A stretch of 6,380 nt of DNA. Source: Nitrospira sp. (GTDB lineage: Bacteria; Nitrospirota; Nitrospiria; Nitrospirales; Nitrospiraceae). Below are positions 1 through 5,936 of the stretch, piece after piece (within the stretch, counting starts at the first letter, position 1; every line of letters starts with the position of its first letter). Below the pieces are notes generated by a model that did not search any database, was not told the origin of the DNA, and worked only from the letters and a program-made list of their open reading frames with translations. A program made the position numbers and the translations under genes. The stretch is from assembly GCA_025363325.1 (NCBI GenBank), contig JANYEF010000463.1, positions 1 to 6,380 of the forward strand, given 5' to 3'.

Positions 1-1
1 G

Positions 2-571
2 AACCTGGGCGGGCGTGTGCAGGAACTGGAAGCGGTTCTTCAGAAAGAGCGCGAAGGCTTTGCGCAACAGGCGCAGCGTCTGGCCGAACTGCAGAAGAAC
101 GCGAGTCGTGTCCAGGAGCTGGAGGTGACGTTACATGCCGAGCGCGAGGCAGCCACGCAACTGGTTCAACAGATGACCACTATGGAACAATCGGTGAGCC
201 GGTTTCAGGAATTGGCGCAGCAGCTCGCACAGGAGCAGGAGCGTACGAGCGACTTGACTCGTCGTGTGGCAGGAAGTGAACAGGTTGCCGCACGAGTGCG
301 CACATTAGAAGAAGCTCTCGCTGCCGAGCAGGCAATAAACAATAGTCTTTCCGCGCGTCTCTCCGAGGCCGATCTCGCTTCGCAGAAAGCGCTGGAATTC
401 GAACCACTGCTTCAGACGGAACGAGAACGAAATAGCCTTCTGGCGAGGCGCGTGTCTGAAACTGAACAAGCGTCCGAGCAAGCGAATAAGCGGTTTGAAG
501 AGATGGCAACAAAGCTCGGCGAGATCGCGGGATTGGCCGCTCAGCTGGGGAGCGGAAAGCGTCGACCCTGA
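2..571 (+). CDS. Coiled-coil protein of 31-residue repeats, C-terminal part (5' end outside window)
   Basis: The frame is open to the left edge (codons for NLGGR precede the first GTG at 17) and the repeat pattern continues through that point, so the true start lies upstream. The visible part is almost wholly alpha-helical and rich in Glu, Gln, Arg, Ala and Leu, with no signal peptide, membrane segment or catalytic motif. Counting from the GTG at 17, residues 1-155 are five consecutive 31-residue units of the form (V/F)QELExxLxxERExxxxLxxRVxExEQxxxR. Residues 156-184 are a weaker, partly helical tail ending in GSGKRRP. The protein is probably a cytoplasmic structural or scaffold component. 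It lies 51 bp upstream of the pseudo-HPt gene on the same strand and is likely co-transcribed with it. An SMC-like or tropomyosin-like database hit would reflect coiled-coil composition only. I do not recognise the family. Confidence 0.8.
   Translation, partial: NLGGRVQELEAVLQKEREGFAQQAQRLAELQKNASRVQELEVTLHAEREAATQLVQQMTTMEQSVSRFQELAQQLAQEQERTSDLTRRVAGSEQVAARVRTLEEALAAEQAINNSLSARLSEADLASQKALEFEPLLQTERERNSLLARRVSETEQASEQANKRFEEMATKLGEIAGLAAQLGSGKRRP
17..481 (+). repeat. Five tandem 93-bp (31-residue) coding repeats
   Basis: Five units at 17-109, 110-202, 203-295, 296-388 and 389-481 each encode exactly 31 residues with no insertion or deletion. Conserved positions are 1 (V/F), 2-4 (QEL), 8 (L), 11-13 (ERE or EQE), 18 (L), 21-22 (RV or RL), 26-27 (EQ) and 31 (R/K). 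The DNA has diverged clearly between units, so the periodicity is held at protein level and this is not a recent expansion. The five residues before position 17 fit positions 27-31 of a preceding unit. Confidence 0.85.
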
Positions 572-608
572 TCCTATACGATCCCTTTCCGTGGACCGTC
601 ATTGTTGT

Positions 609-614
609 GAAGGA
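609..614 (+). promoter_or_regulatory. Ribosome binding site of the pseudo-HPt gene
   Basis: GAAGGA lies 8 nt before the ATG at 623. This good spacing supports that start over the out-of-frame ATG at 618. Confidence 0.6.
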
Positions 615-622
615 TTGATGTC

Positions 623-1570
623 ATGGCTGCCGATACCACAGGTGATTTCCAGAAAGAGCTGGTCGATCTCTTTGTTCAGGAAGCACATGAATGGCTCCAG
701 AACATTCATGTCGCCCTGGATGAGCTGCAGCAGGGCCCGGCGCCGGAGCGGCATGCCAAGCTGATTGGGACGATTTCTGCCGGAGTGATGAATCTCGGCG
801 GGTCTGCTGCCACGATCAATCTTGGAGACGTCGAGCATGCCAGCTTCGATGCGATTCCCTTTGTCGAAGCCCTCCGGGACCCACAGAAGGCGCTTTCTGT
901 TCAGGGATTTTTCGCCCTCTGTAAACAGCTGGGGCAGATCCACACGGCGTTGACCCGTGCGACGGGCATCTCCTTCGAAGACGACGGGAACGGTTCGGCG
1001 GCTGAGGTGGTTTACGCGAGCCTCTCTCCCGGGGAGTTTCTGGATGCTCTTCATGGGTTAGAGGAAAAACAGTCTCCCGGTATCACGTCCGGGCGCAGCC
1101 TTATCCGCAGCCTGATCGAGCAGATGGAAGGACAGGTTCAGGCCGGCGCCGAACGTCTCGATGCCACGGTCATTCAAGGATATCTTGCGCGAATGTCCGA
1201 AGCGGAAGAGTCGTTTCTGAAGGCGATTGACGAGCGGGTGCCCGAGATTTTCAAGAAGATGAGTGCTCTTAATCTGGACGGGAGCGAGGTCTCCTCACGC
1301 ATGGTGGCCCTTGAGGCTTCTCTTCAGGATGTCGCACATCTGCGCAGCGAAGCGCAGCAGGTGAATGCGGGATCGGCCATGATGTTTTTTACCGGTCTGC
1401 ACAGTCTACTGACGGTGGTGGCACAGCGTCGAGTGGGTCTTGCTGCCACGCGGGTAGAATCGGTGAAGGCGCGGCTGCACGTGATGGGTAGTGACATCCG
1501 CCAGTGGGTGGAGCATGGGCGAGCACAGCGTGCCGCAATCGATCAGTTGTTCCCTTCAAGCCACTCGTAA
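623..1570 (+). CDS. HPt-like (CheA P1-like) protein lacking the phospho-accepting histidine
   Basis: This 315-residue, probably soluble protein has two helical domains. Residues 7-115 resemble a histidine phosphotransfer domain. Helix A reads LFVQEAHEWLQNIHVALDEL, like the first helix of CheA P1. The segment MNLGGSAATINL (56-67) lines up with the usual HTLKGSAxTLGL, so the phospho-histidine is replaced by Met56 and the following Lys by Gly59. Residues about 150-315 form a second helical domain containing FLKAIDERVPEIF and QWVEHGRAQRAAIDQLF. Both domains recur in the same order in the C-terminal half of the protein at 2494-4578, and the first aligns without gaps for about 65 residues. Phosphotransfer by the canonical route is therefore unlikely; a docking or regulatory role is inferred. 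The gene ends 79 nt before the preferred ATPase start and belongs to the same operon. The start is supported by the Shine-Dalgarno sequence at 609-614. Confidence 0.85.
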   Translation: MAADTTGDFQKELVDLFVQEAHEWLQNIHVALDELQQGPAPERHAKLIGTISAGVMNLGGSAATINLGDVEHASFDAIPFVEALRDPQKALSVQGFFALCKQLGQIHTALTRATGISFEDDGNGSAAEVVYASLSPGEFLDALHGLEEKQSPGITSGRSLIRSLIEQMEGQVQAGAERLDATVIQGYLARMSEAEESFLKAIDERVPEIFKKMSALNLDGSEVSSRMVALEASLQDVAHLRSEAQQVNAGSAMMFFTGLHSLLTVVAQRRVGLAATRVESVKARLHVMGSDIRQWVEHGRAQRAAIDQLFPSSHS

Positions 1571-1649
1571 TCGATCTATTGGAACCCAGCATGCAGGTTC
1601 GTCGAGACACATGGTGAAGTCGTACCCTCCGAGTGATGATGATGGCACG

Positions 1650-2456
1650 ATGAACTCAGAAGCCGACTATACGATATATTGGGGACTCCGGGCTCTTCCG
1701 TTCGACAATGTGCCGGACCCGCGTTTCTATGTTCCGTGCTCTCAGCATGACACGGCGCATAAGTGGTTGAGTTATGGCATTCAGACCCGCAAGGGCATGC
1801 TTCTGCTCACGGGTGACATCGGGTGTGGAAAAACGTTGCTGGGTCGTCGGCTGATCGTCGGGCTGTCGCCTGCTCAGTATGATGTCGCGCTTGTGGCCAA
1901 TCCCGCGTTGTCTCCCTCCGAGTTGCTGGATGAGGTGTTATCTCAGTTCGGACTCGACCTCATGCGATCAAAGGCTGGGCGATTGCAGACGCTCAATGGG
2001 CGGCTGCAATCGAATGCCCAGCGCGGGATTAGCTCAGTGCTGGTCGTGGATGAAGCGCAAGCGATTGTAAGCGTGAAAGCCTTTGAGGAGCTCCGATTGC
2101 TGACGAACTTCCAACTCAACGACCGATTTTTATTGACCGTCGTGCTGATCGGCCAGCCGGAGTTGCGCCATCGTATTGCGGGAATTCCGCAGTTACACCA
2201 ACGTATTGCGGTCCGTGCGCATCTAGGCCCCTTCACGGCAGAGGAGACGACGTCGTATATTACGGCACGCATGGGAGCCGTGACTCATCGGACAGACGTG
2301 TTTACGAAAGAGGCGGTCACAGTCATTTACGAACAGAGCAAGGGGATCGGGCGGCTTATTAATGCCCTCTGTGATCGATGTCTCTTTGCCGGAGCGACCG
2401 AGAACGTCTCACAGATCGATGATCGACTTGTCCAGCGGATCGGACAATTCATATGA
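1650..2456 (+). CDS. ExeA/MshM-type AAA+ ATPase
   Basis: This 268-residue protein opens with YWGLRALPFDNVPDPRFY, the N-terminal signature of ExeA/GspA/MshM-like ATPases (Y-GL--KPF---PDP-F). Walker A is GDIGCGKT (residues 55-62). Walker B is VLVVDEAQ (130-137), with Asp134 and Glu135 as the Mg-binding and catalytic acids. IGQPELR (167-173), LHQRI (Arg185) and the GIGRLIN lid motif (Arg235) follow as expected, so ATPase activity is likely. Unlike long ExeA/GspA proteins, it stops after the lid: there is no membrane helix, peptidoglycan-binding or SPOR domain, so it should be cytoplasmic, closer to MshM in size. Family members act in type II secretion, pilus, exopolysaccharide or transposition systems; which applies here is not visible. 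The start is uncertain: the ATG at 1650 fits the family N-terminus, while the in-frame ATG at 1611 would add 13 residues; neither has a strong ribosome site. It lies between two genes that share the same two domains. Confidence 0.88.
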   Translation: MNSEADYTIYWGLRALPFDNVPDPRFYVPCSQHDTAHKWLSYGIQTRKGMLLLTGDIGCGKTLLGRRLIVGLSPAQYDVALVANPALSPSELLDEVLSQFGLDLMRSKAGRLQTLNGRLQSNAQRGISSVLVVDEAQAIVSVKAFEELRLLTNFQLNDRFLLTVVLIGQPELRHRIAGIPQLHQRIAVRAHLGPFTAEETTSYITARMGAVTHRTDVFTKEAVTVIYEQSKGIGRLINALCDRCLFAGATENVSQIDDRLVQRIGQFI

Positions 2457-2493
2457 TGCATGGTCGAATGTTCAGCGAGGACGGCTGCAGGCT

Positions 2494-4578
2494 ATGAGCG
2501 AGTACAGCACGACAGATTGGTATCGCATTGCGCAGGAGCAACTCACAGACGTGGCTCTTGCCGTGCAGCGGCAAGATGCCCTCGACTTGGAGGCCTTGTC
2601 TGCCCTGGCGACAGGGATTGCGGAGGCGCTCAAGAAGAGTGACCAATTGCTTGTTCAGGCGATGAGCGGTCCCGCAGGCCCTCCACTGATTACGAATCTC
2701 GTGAATGTCGGAATTCTGGCGACGAAGGTCGGTGCTGGACTTGGGTATCATGGGAAAGAGCTTGAACGGCTTACCCTAGCGGGGCTCGTGCATGACGTCG
2801 GTCTCTTTGCCGTGCCGCAGTCGGTGATCACCAAGTCGGGTCGTTTGACGCATGATGAACGTACGCTCATTGAACAACATCCCGAACTTGGCTATGAGGC
2901 GATACGAAAGGCGGGTCAGAAATACGACTGGCTGGCGCAAGTGGTACGCCAGGCGCATGAACGGTGGAATGGGCAGGGGTATCCAAACAAGCTGAAGGGG
3001 CGGCAGGTCAGCGAGTTTGCCCAAATCATCGGCGTGGTGGATGTCTTCGATGCCCTTGTCAGTCCTCGCGGGTATCGCCGCCGATTTTTCCCGCACGAAG
3101 CGGTGCGAGAATTGATGGTGGCGGAACGGACGGCGTTCCCTCGCGAGGTTGTCAAAGCCTTGGTCGAACAACTGTCGGCCTATCCGCTGGGCACCTCGGT
3201 ACGATTGACCACCGGCGAAGTCGGGTCTGTCAGGCGCGTTAATGCGCGCTATCCACTCCGCCCGGTCGTGTGGATCGACAGCGATGTGGTCTCTGGCCAG
3301 GAGGGGCGGCAGCTCGATCTGAGCCTCACCCCGCTCGTGTCGATCATCGAAACATTAGCGCCTCCTGACGTGGCACGTGTGTCGTTTCCAGCGGATGTGA
3401 CGCGCGCCAAGACATCTGAGGTTCTCCCCTCGGCCTCCGATCAGTTTACGTCGCTATTGGAAGGCTTAGACGCACTCGCGAGTGCGATTCAAGGCGCTGT
3501 CGAATCCAGGACTCCTGTGCCAGACGTCGGGACTGTGTCGCTATCGGGCGAGCATCGATGGACCGTTCGGCCTTCCGCGCAGGATCTTGCAGATCCCGGC
3601 TTTGAAAAGGAAGTGATCGGATTGTTCGCCCTCGAAGCGCACGAATGGCTGGCGCAAATCCAGATGGCGGTGAAACAGCTCGCCGAAGGGGCCAACGGAA
3701 CGGTGCGCCCGAAGCTCTACGGAATTCTCTTGCACGGCATTACCAATCTTGCCAAGTCAGCGTCAACGGTGCAACTCCGGACCATCGAGCAGATGGCCAC
3801 GAATCTGCTTCCGATTCTCCACGATGTAGGGCGACAGGAACCACGTGCCATGACGACAGCGCTCCAGTCGCTTCAGGAGGGGTTGGATCGGATCAGTCTG
3901 GCCGTGCGTCGTTTAGCAGGAGTTCAAGAGGACGAACGTGCTGGAGATGATAGCATTCCTGTGAGAACGGCAAGTGAGTCCGTGGGGGCTCTTGCTGTCA
4001 TTGAGACCGAGTTACCCGATGCCCCGCAATCGCCGGCCCTGCTCACTGTGAACTCCAGCATCCCTCTCATTCATGCCCTTCGGGACCTGCAGCAAGCTCG
4101 TGCCCGGTCGATGCAGCCGGCTCGCGATGTGTTGGAGGCGGTCATCCAGCGAGCCGAGCGGGAAGCCGATCATTTTGATGTCGCCGGCGTCGGGCGCATT
4201 TTAGCTGAGCTTGACCGACTCGACGATGAGTTCCTTCAAGAAGTCCGTCGGCGGGTTCCAATCATCAGTTCCACTCTTTCGAATTTACGAGCACAAGGGA
4301 CGACGGATTTCGTGACGGCATCTCAGCTCAATCCGATTCTCGAACAGGTCGAGGCCCTCTACGATCTGGCCAGCTATGTGCAGGCGACGATGATCACGAT
4401 GTTTTTGCAAGGGCTGCGCGCCTTTCTCATGGTCGCGGCCTACCGGAAAACATCGACGTTGGCACAGCGACTGGGAACCGTCGAGACGAGGATTCATGCA
4501 TTGATTCCGATGGCAGAACAGTGGGTGAATATCGGACGCATCGAACGATCAGCCATTCATGATATCCTGCCAGCCTAG
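2494..4578 (+). CDS. Degenerate HD-GYP protein fused to an HPt-like domain without its histidine
   Basis: This 694-residue protein follows the ATPase by 37 nt. Residues about 55-230 are HD-GYP-like: HDVG (100-103), EQHPELGYE (His129), AHERWNGQGYP (154-164) and VVDVFDAL (Asp183, Asp186). Several key residues are changed: the first metal-binding His is Asn68, the Lys of HDxGK is Leu104, the first His of HHE is Ala154, and the Asp of the DGxGYP motif is Asn159. Residues 232-289 form the accessory segment often found after HD-GYP (LGTSVRLTTGEVGSVRRV). A linker follows, then residues 366-475 form an HPt-like domain in which TNLAKSASTVQL (417-428) puts Thr417 at the phospho-His position. Residues about 521-694 match the C-terminal domain of the 623-1570 protein. 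There is no receiver, signal peptide or membrane helix. Hydrolysis of c-di-GMP is doubtful; binding or scaffolding is more likely. The ATG at 2494 has only a distant GCGAGG (2475-2480). In-frame ATGs at 2419 and 2362 would extend the gene into the ATPase gene. Confidence 0.85.
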   Translation: MSEYSTTDWYRIAQEQLTDVALAVQRQDALDLEALSALATGIAEALKKSDQLLVQAMSGPAGPPLITNLVNVGILATKVGAGLGYHGKELERLTLAGLVHDVGLFAVPQSVITKSGRLTHDERTLIEQHPELGYEAIRKAGQKYDWLAQVVRQAHERWNGQGYPNKLKGRQVSEFAQIIGVVDVFDALVSPRGYRRRFFPHEAVRELMVAERTAFPREVVKALVEQLSAYPLGTSVRLTTGEVGSVRRVNARYPLRPVVWIDSDVVSGQEGRQLDLSLTPLVSIIETLAPPDVARVSFPADVTRAKTSEVLPSASDQFTSLLEGLDALASAIQGAVESRTPVPDVGTVSLSGEHRWTVRPSAQDLADPGFEKEVIGLFALEAHEWLAQIQMAVKQLAEGANGTVRPKLYGILLHGITNLAKSASTVQLRTIEQMATNLLPILHDVGRQEPRAMTTALQSLQEGLDRISLAVRRLAGVQEDERAGDDSIPVRTASESVGALAVIETELPDAPQSPALLTVNSSIPLIHALRDLQQARARSMQPARDVLEAVIQRAEREADHFDVAGVGRILAELDRLDDEFLQEVRRRVPIISSTLSNLRAQGTTDFVTASQLNPILEQVEALYDLASYVQATMITMFLQGLRAFLMVAAYRKTSTLAQRLGTVETRIHALIPMAEQWVNIGRIERSAIHDILPA

Positions 4579-4629
4579 CTCCGCCCTGTCAGTCCGCAGA
4601 CTTCTCAACGCTCGACCGTAGAAAAGACT

Positions 4630-4667
4630 ACAGATCTCGTAGGATCTGTGCTGTCCTCCGATACGAG
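4630..4667 (+). terminator. Overlapping weak hairpins after the operon
   Basis: ACAGATC (4630-4636) and GATCTGT (4643-4649) form a perfect 7-bp stem with a 6-nt loop. CTCGTA (4636-4641) and TACGAG (4662-4667) form an alternative 6-bp stem that overlaps it, so the two exclude each other. The second stem is followed by only TTT, so this is at best a weak intrinsic terminator. It lies 51 nt after the stop codon of the HD-GYP-like gene, where an operon terminator would be expected. Confidence 0.3.
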
Positions 4668-4748
4668 TTTCTGCAAAAATGCATCTCGGTGAAATTGCAC
4701 GGATTGTGCTGCCTACCGATTGGGCAATGTGTGAGGTGTTGTGGTACG

Positions 4749-4810
4749 GCATGGTATTGGTCGCTCATCCACATGATTATCCACATACCATGCACATCTT
4801 TTGTGGACAG
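4749..4810. promoter_or_regulatory. DnaA-box-like cluster within a 9-bp inverted repeat
   Basis: TTATCCACA at 4777-4785 is a perfect consensus DnaA box. TCATCCACA at 4765-4773 differs at one base and CCATGCACA at 4788-4796 at two. On the opposite strand, 4802-4810 reads CTGTCCACA, also two mismatches. The pentamer CACAT recurs at 4770, 4782 and 4793, roughly one helical turn apart. An exact inverted repeat, GCATGGTAT (4749-4757) and ATACCATGC (4785-4793), brackets the two best boxes. The site could bind DnaA or an unrelated regulator. The window shows no dnaA, dnaN or obvious AT-rich unwinding element, so an origin is not established. Confidence 0.4.
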
Positions 4811-5085
4811 AGAGAGTGGGGGTGCAATTGCCAAACCCTCAGTCGCCATTTCCTTCACGACGATTTATGTAGGAGTCGGCGAATAATCTGTCTGAGCGCG
4901 ATGTCTGAGTGCCAATGTCTGCCTTCATAGCATGGGGTGAGCAGATGAGCGTCCGTCGTATGAAAAACAGGCCTGCCGCCTGCCGTTGCTCATGTATCAT
5001 CCGAAATTTCTTATCTAGCCGTGGGGAATGAGCGTCCTGTTCAAGCTGACCCGACACAAACGCTGACTATCCTTTCCTCGTCCAT

Positions 5086-5113
5086 GTGACAAGCCGTGGA
5101 AGGATGGTATGAT
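5086..5113 (+). promoter_or_regulatory. Putative sigma-70-type promoter of the membrane protein gene
   Basis: GTGACA (5086-5091, 5 of 6 matches to TTGACA) is followed after 16 nt by TATGAT (5108-5113, 5 of 6 matches to TATAAT). Transcription would start near 5120, leaving a leader of about 64 nt with a strong ribosome site at 5170-5176. This is prediction by pattern only. Confidence 0.45.
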
Positions 5114-5169
5114 GCCACCCTTTGCTGCCTTCTCTTGTCGAGGACGAGACGTCGGGCAGCGTATGTGGT

Positions 5170-5176
5170 GGGAGGA
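5170..5176 (+). promoter_or_regulatory. Ribosome binding site deciding the start at 5184
   Basis: GGGAGGA ends 7 nt before the ATG at 5184. A second ribosome-site-like GGAAGGA (5098-5104) precedes in-frame ATGs at 5109 and 5112, but those lie inside the predicted -10 element, so I prefer the downstream start. Confidence 0.6.
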
Positions 5177-5183
5177 CGCATCG

Positions 5184-5705
5184 ATGCCGAAACTTGTGAC
5201 GGTCTTGCGACCGGAGAAAATTGAGGAGCAAGCGCGCTACTATATACAGTCCTATATTCTCTACCCAGCCGGGGCGATCGGACTGGTCTGCTTAGTCGGT
5301 GGGGTGGGGTCACTCGGCTATCAACTGCTAGCGCACCATACTTACACCTGGTTGACGTTTCTCGCCAGTTCAGGCCTGCTTGTGGTTGGCGCGTTGTGTG
5401 GGTGGGGACAGAGTCGCTATCATCGCTATCTGTTTGCGAACTTCCCCGAAGTGTATGCGGCACGGATGCGAACAGCTGTGGCTCAACGCAGCAAGAAGGC
5501 TAAGGCCGAGCCGGAGGTGCCGTCGATCGAGCACCCTGGGCGTGGCTTTGTCACTGCAATCTCGATTGCCGGAGCGGCCCTGATCTTCGGCGGATCAGCC
5601 GCGGCTATCGTATTTGGAGACCTAGACCTGCTTCCGGCTCTGTTTGTGCCCTGGGCCGGATTCTACTGGGCCAAGTTATTTTGTTGGCGTGGAGTGGTGG
5701 TGTAA
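5184..5705 (+). CDS. Small integral membrane protein, unknown function
   Basis: This 173-residue protein has a short charged N-terminus (MPKLVTVLRPEKIEEQ) and about four hydrophobic segments: residues 24-49, 53-75, 122-145 and 148-166. The first pair and last pair are separated by a polar, basic stretch (76-120) containing QRSKKAKAEP. The lysine/arginine-rich middle suggests that this loop faces the cytoplasm, placing both termini there as well. I see no catalytic motif and do not recognise the family. The start at 5184 rests on the ribosome site at 5170-5176; an in-frame start at 5109 would add 25 residues lacking hydrophobic character. The gene appears to be transcribed alone, is separated from the upstream operon by about 600 bp, and converges on lpxD across a repeat-rich spacer. 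Adjacency to lpxD is not evidence of a role in the envelope because the two genes are convergent. Confidence 0.7.
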   Translation: MPKLVTVLRPEKIEEQARYYIQSYILYPAGAIGLVCLVGGVGSLGYQLLAHHTYTWLTFLASSGLLVVGALCGWGQSRYHRYLFANFPEVYAARMRTAVAQRSKKAKAEPEVPSIEHPGRGFVTAISIAGAALIFGGSAAAIVFGDLDLLPALFVPWAGFYWAKLFCWRGVVV

Positions 5706-5706
5706 C

Positions 5707-5742
5707 CCGGTTTGTCTGGTTCATCCGGTTTGTTTTGTTCAT
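5707..5742. repeat. Pair of 18-bp direct repeats
   Basis: CCGGTTTGTCTGGTTCAT (5707-5724) is followed immediately by CCGGTTTGTTTTGTTCAT (5725-5742), differing at two positions. A related fragment, TCATCTGGTCTGTCCGG, lies on the far side of the palindrome cluster near 5915-5931. The repeats begin right after the stop codon of the membrane protein gene. Confidence 0.7.
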
Positions 5743-5910
5743 TCTCCTTCGCCGAATACCCCGTAGCTTGCTGCGGGGATGAAGGCGAGGAGAACCCTCC
5801 ATAGCCTTGGCGAAGGAGGGTAGCGGCTTTGGAGAATTTCGCAGGATACCCCGCAGTTTCCGGCCTTCGTAGCCGACGTGGCTACTTCGGCGGAGTAGGC
5901 TGCTGCGGGG
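5743..5910. repeat. REP/BIME-like cluster of palindromes between convergent genes
   Basis: Palindrome A (5743-5794) has outer arms TTCTCCTTCGCC and GGCGAGGAGAA (one bulge) and an inner 8-bp stem CCCCGTAG (5759-5766)/CTGCGGGG (5771-5778, one G-T pair) with a CTTG loop. Palindrome B pairs CCCTCC (5795-5800) with GGAGGG (5815-5820). Palindrome C pairs CCCCGCAG (5849-5856) exactly with CTGCGGGG (5903-5910) and encloses GTAGCC (5869-5874)/GGCTAC (5880-5885). A and C share the direct repeat ATACCCCG(T/C)AG 90 bp apart, so they are copies of one element. The stems lack a T-run, so they are not classic intrinsic terminators, but they could stop or protect transcripts from both convergent genes. Confidence 0.7.
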
Positions 5911-5936
5911 AGCTTCATCTGGTCTGTCCGGCTCCC

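Larger units (their letters stand above)
4579..5085. other. Long intergenic region without a convincing gene
   Basis: About 500 bases separate the operon from the promoter of the next gene. Short open frames exist on both strands, for example 4679-4930 (+) and 4839-5057 (-). Their predicted proteins have erratic composition rich in Cys, His and Trp, show no recognisable domain and lack good ribosome sites, so I do not call them. The region holds weak hairpins at 4630-4667, a DnaA-box-like cluster at 4749-4810, and a 10-bp direct repeat ATGAGCGTCC at 4945-4954 and 5028-5037. I see no tRNA, rRNA or recognisable riboswitch. Confidence 0.6.

Noticed and set aside
180..602. 140-codon open frame on the minus strand
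   Set aside because: It is antisense to the coiled-coil gene, has no ribosome site or recognisable domain, and its composition is explained by the opposite strand.
1643..1660. Sigma-54 promoter (TGGCAC element)
   Set aside because: The matching TTGC element at the required spacing is absent and the site overlaps the ATPase start.
2362..2493. Longer N-terminus for the HD-GYP-like protein
   Set aside because: The extension lies mostly within the ATPase gene, gives a low-complexity Ser/Asp-rich sequence, and has no ribosome site; 2494 is a more natural start.
4749..4810. Chromosomal replication origin
   Set aside because: Only one perfect DnaA box, no AT-rich unwinding region and no dnaA, dnaN, gidA or rpmH nearby; kept only as a DnaA-box-like cluster.
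4679..4930. 83-codon open frame in the intergenic region
   Set aside because: Cys/His/Trp-rich erratic composition, no domain, and it overlaps the DnaA-box-like cluster.
4839..5057. 72-codon minus-strand open frame
   Set aside because: No recognisable domain or ribosome site; the composition looks like non-coding DNA.
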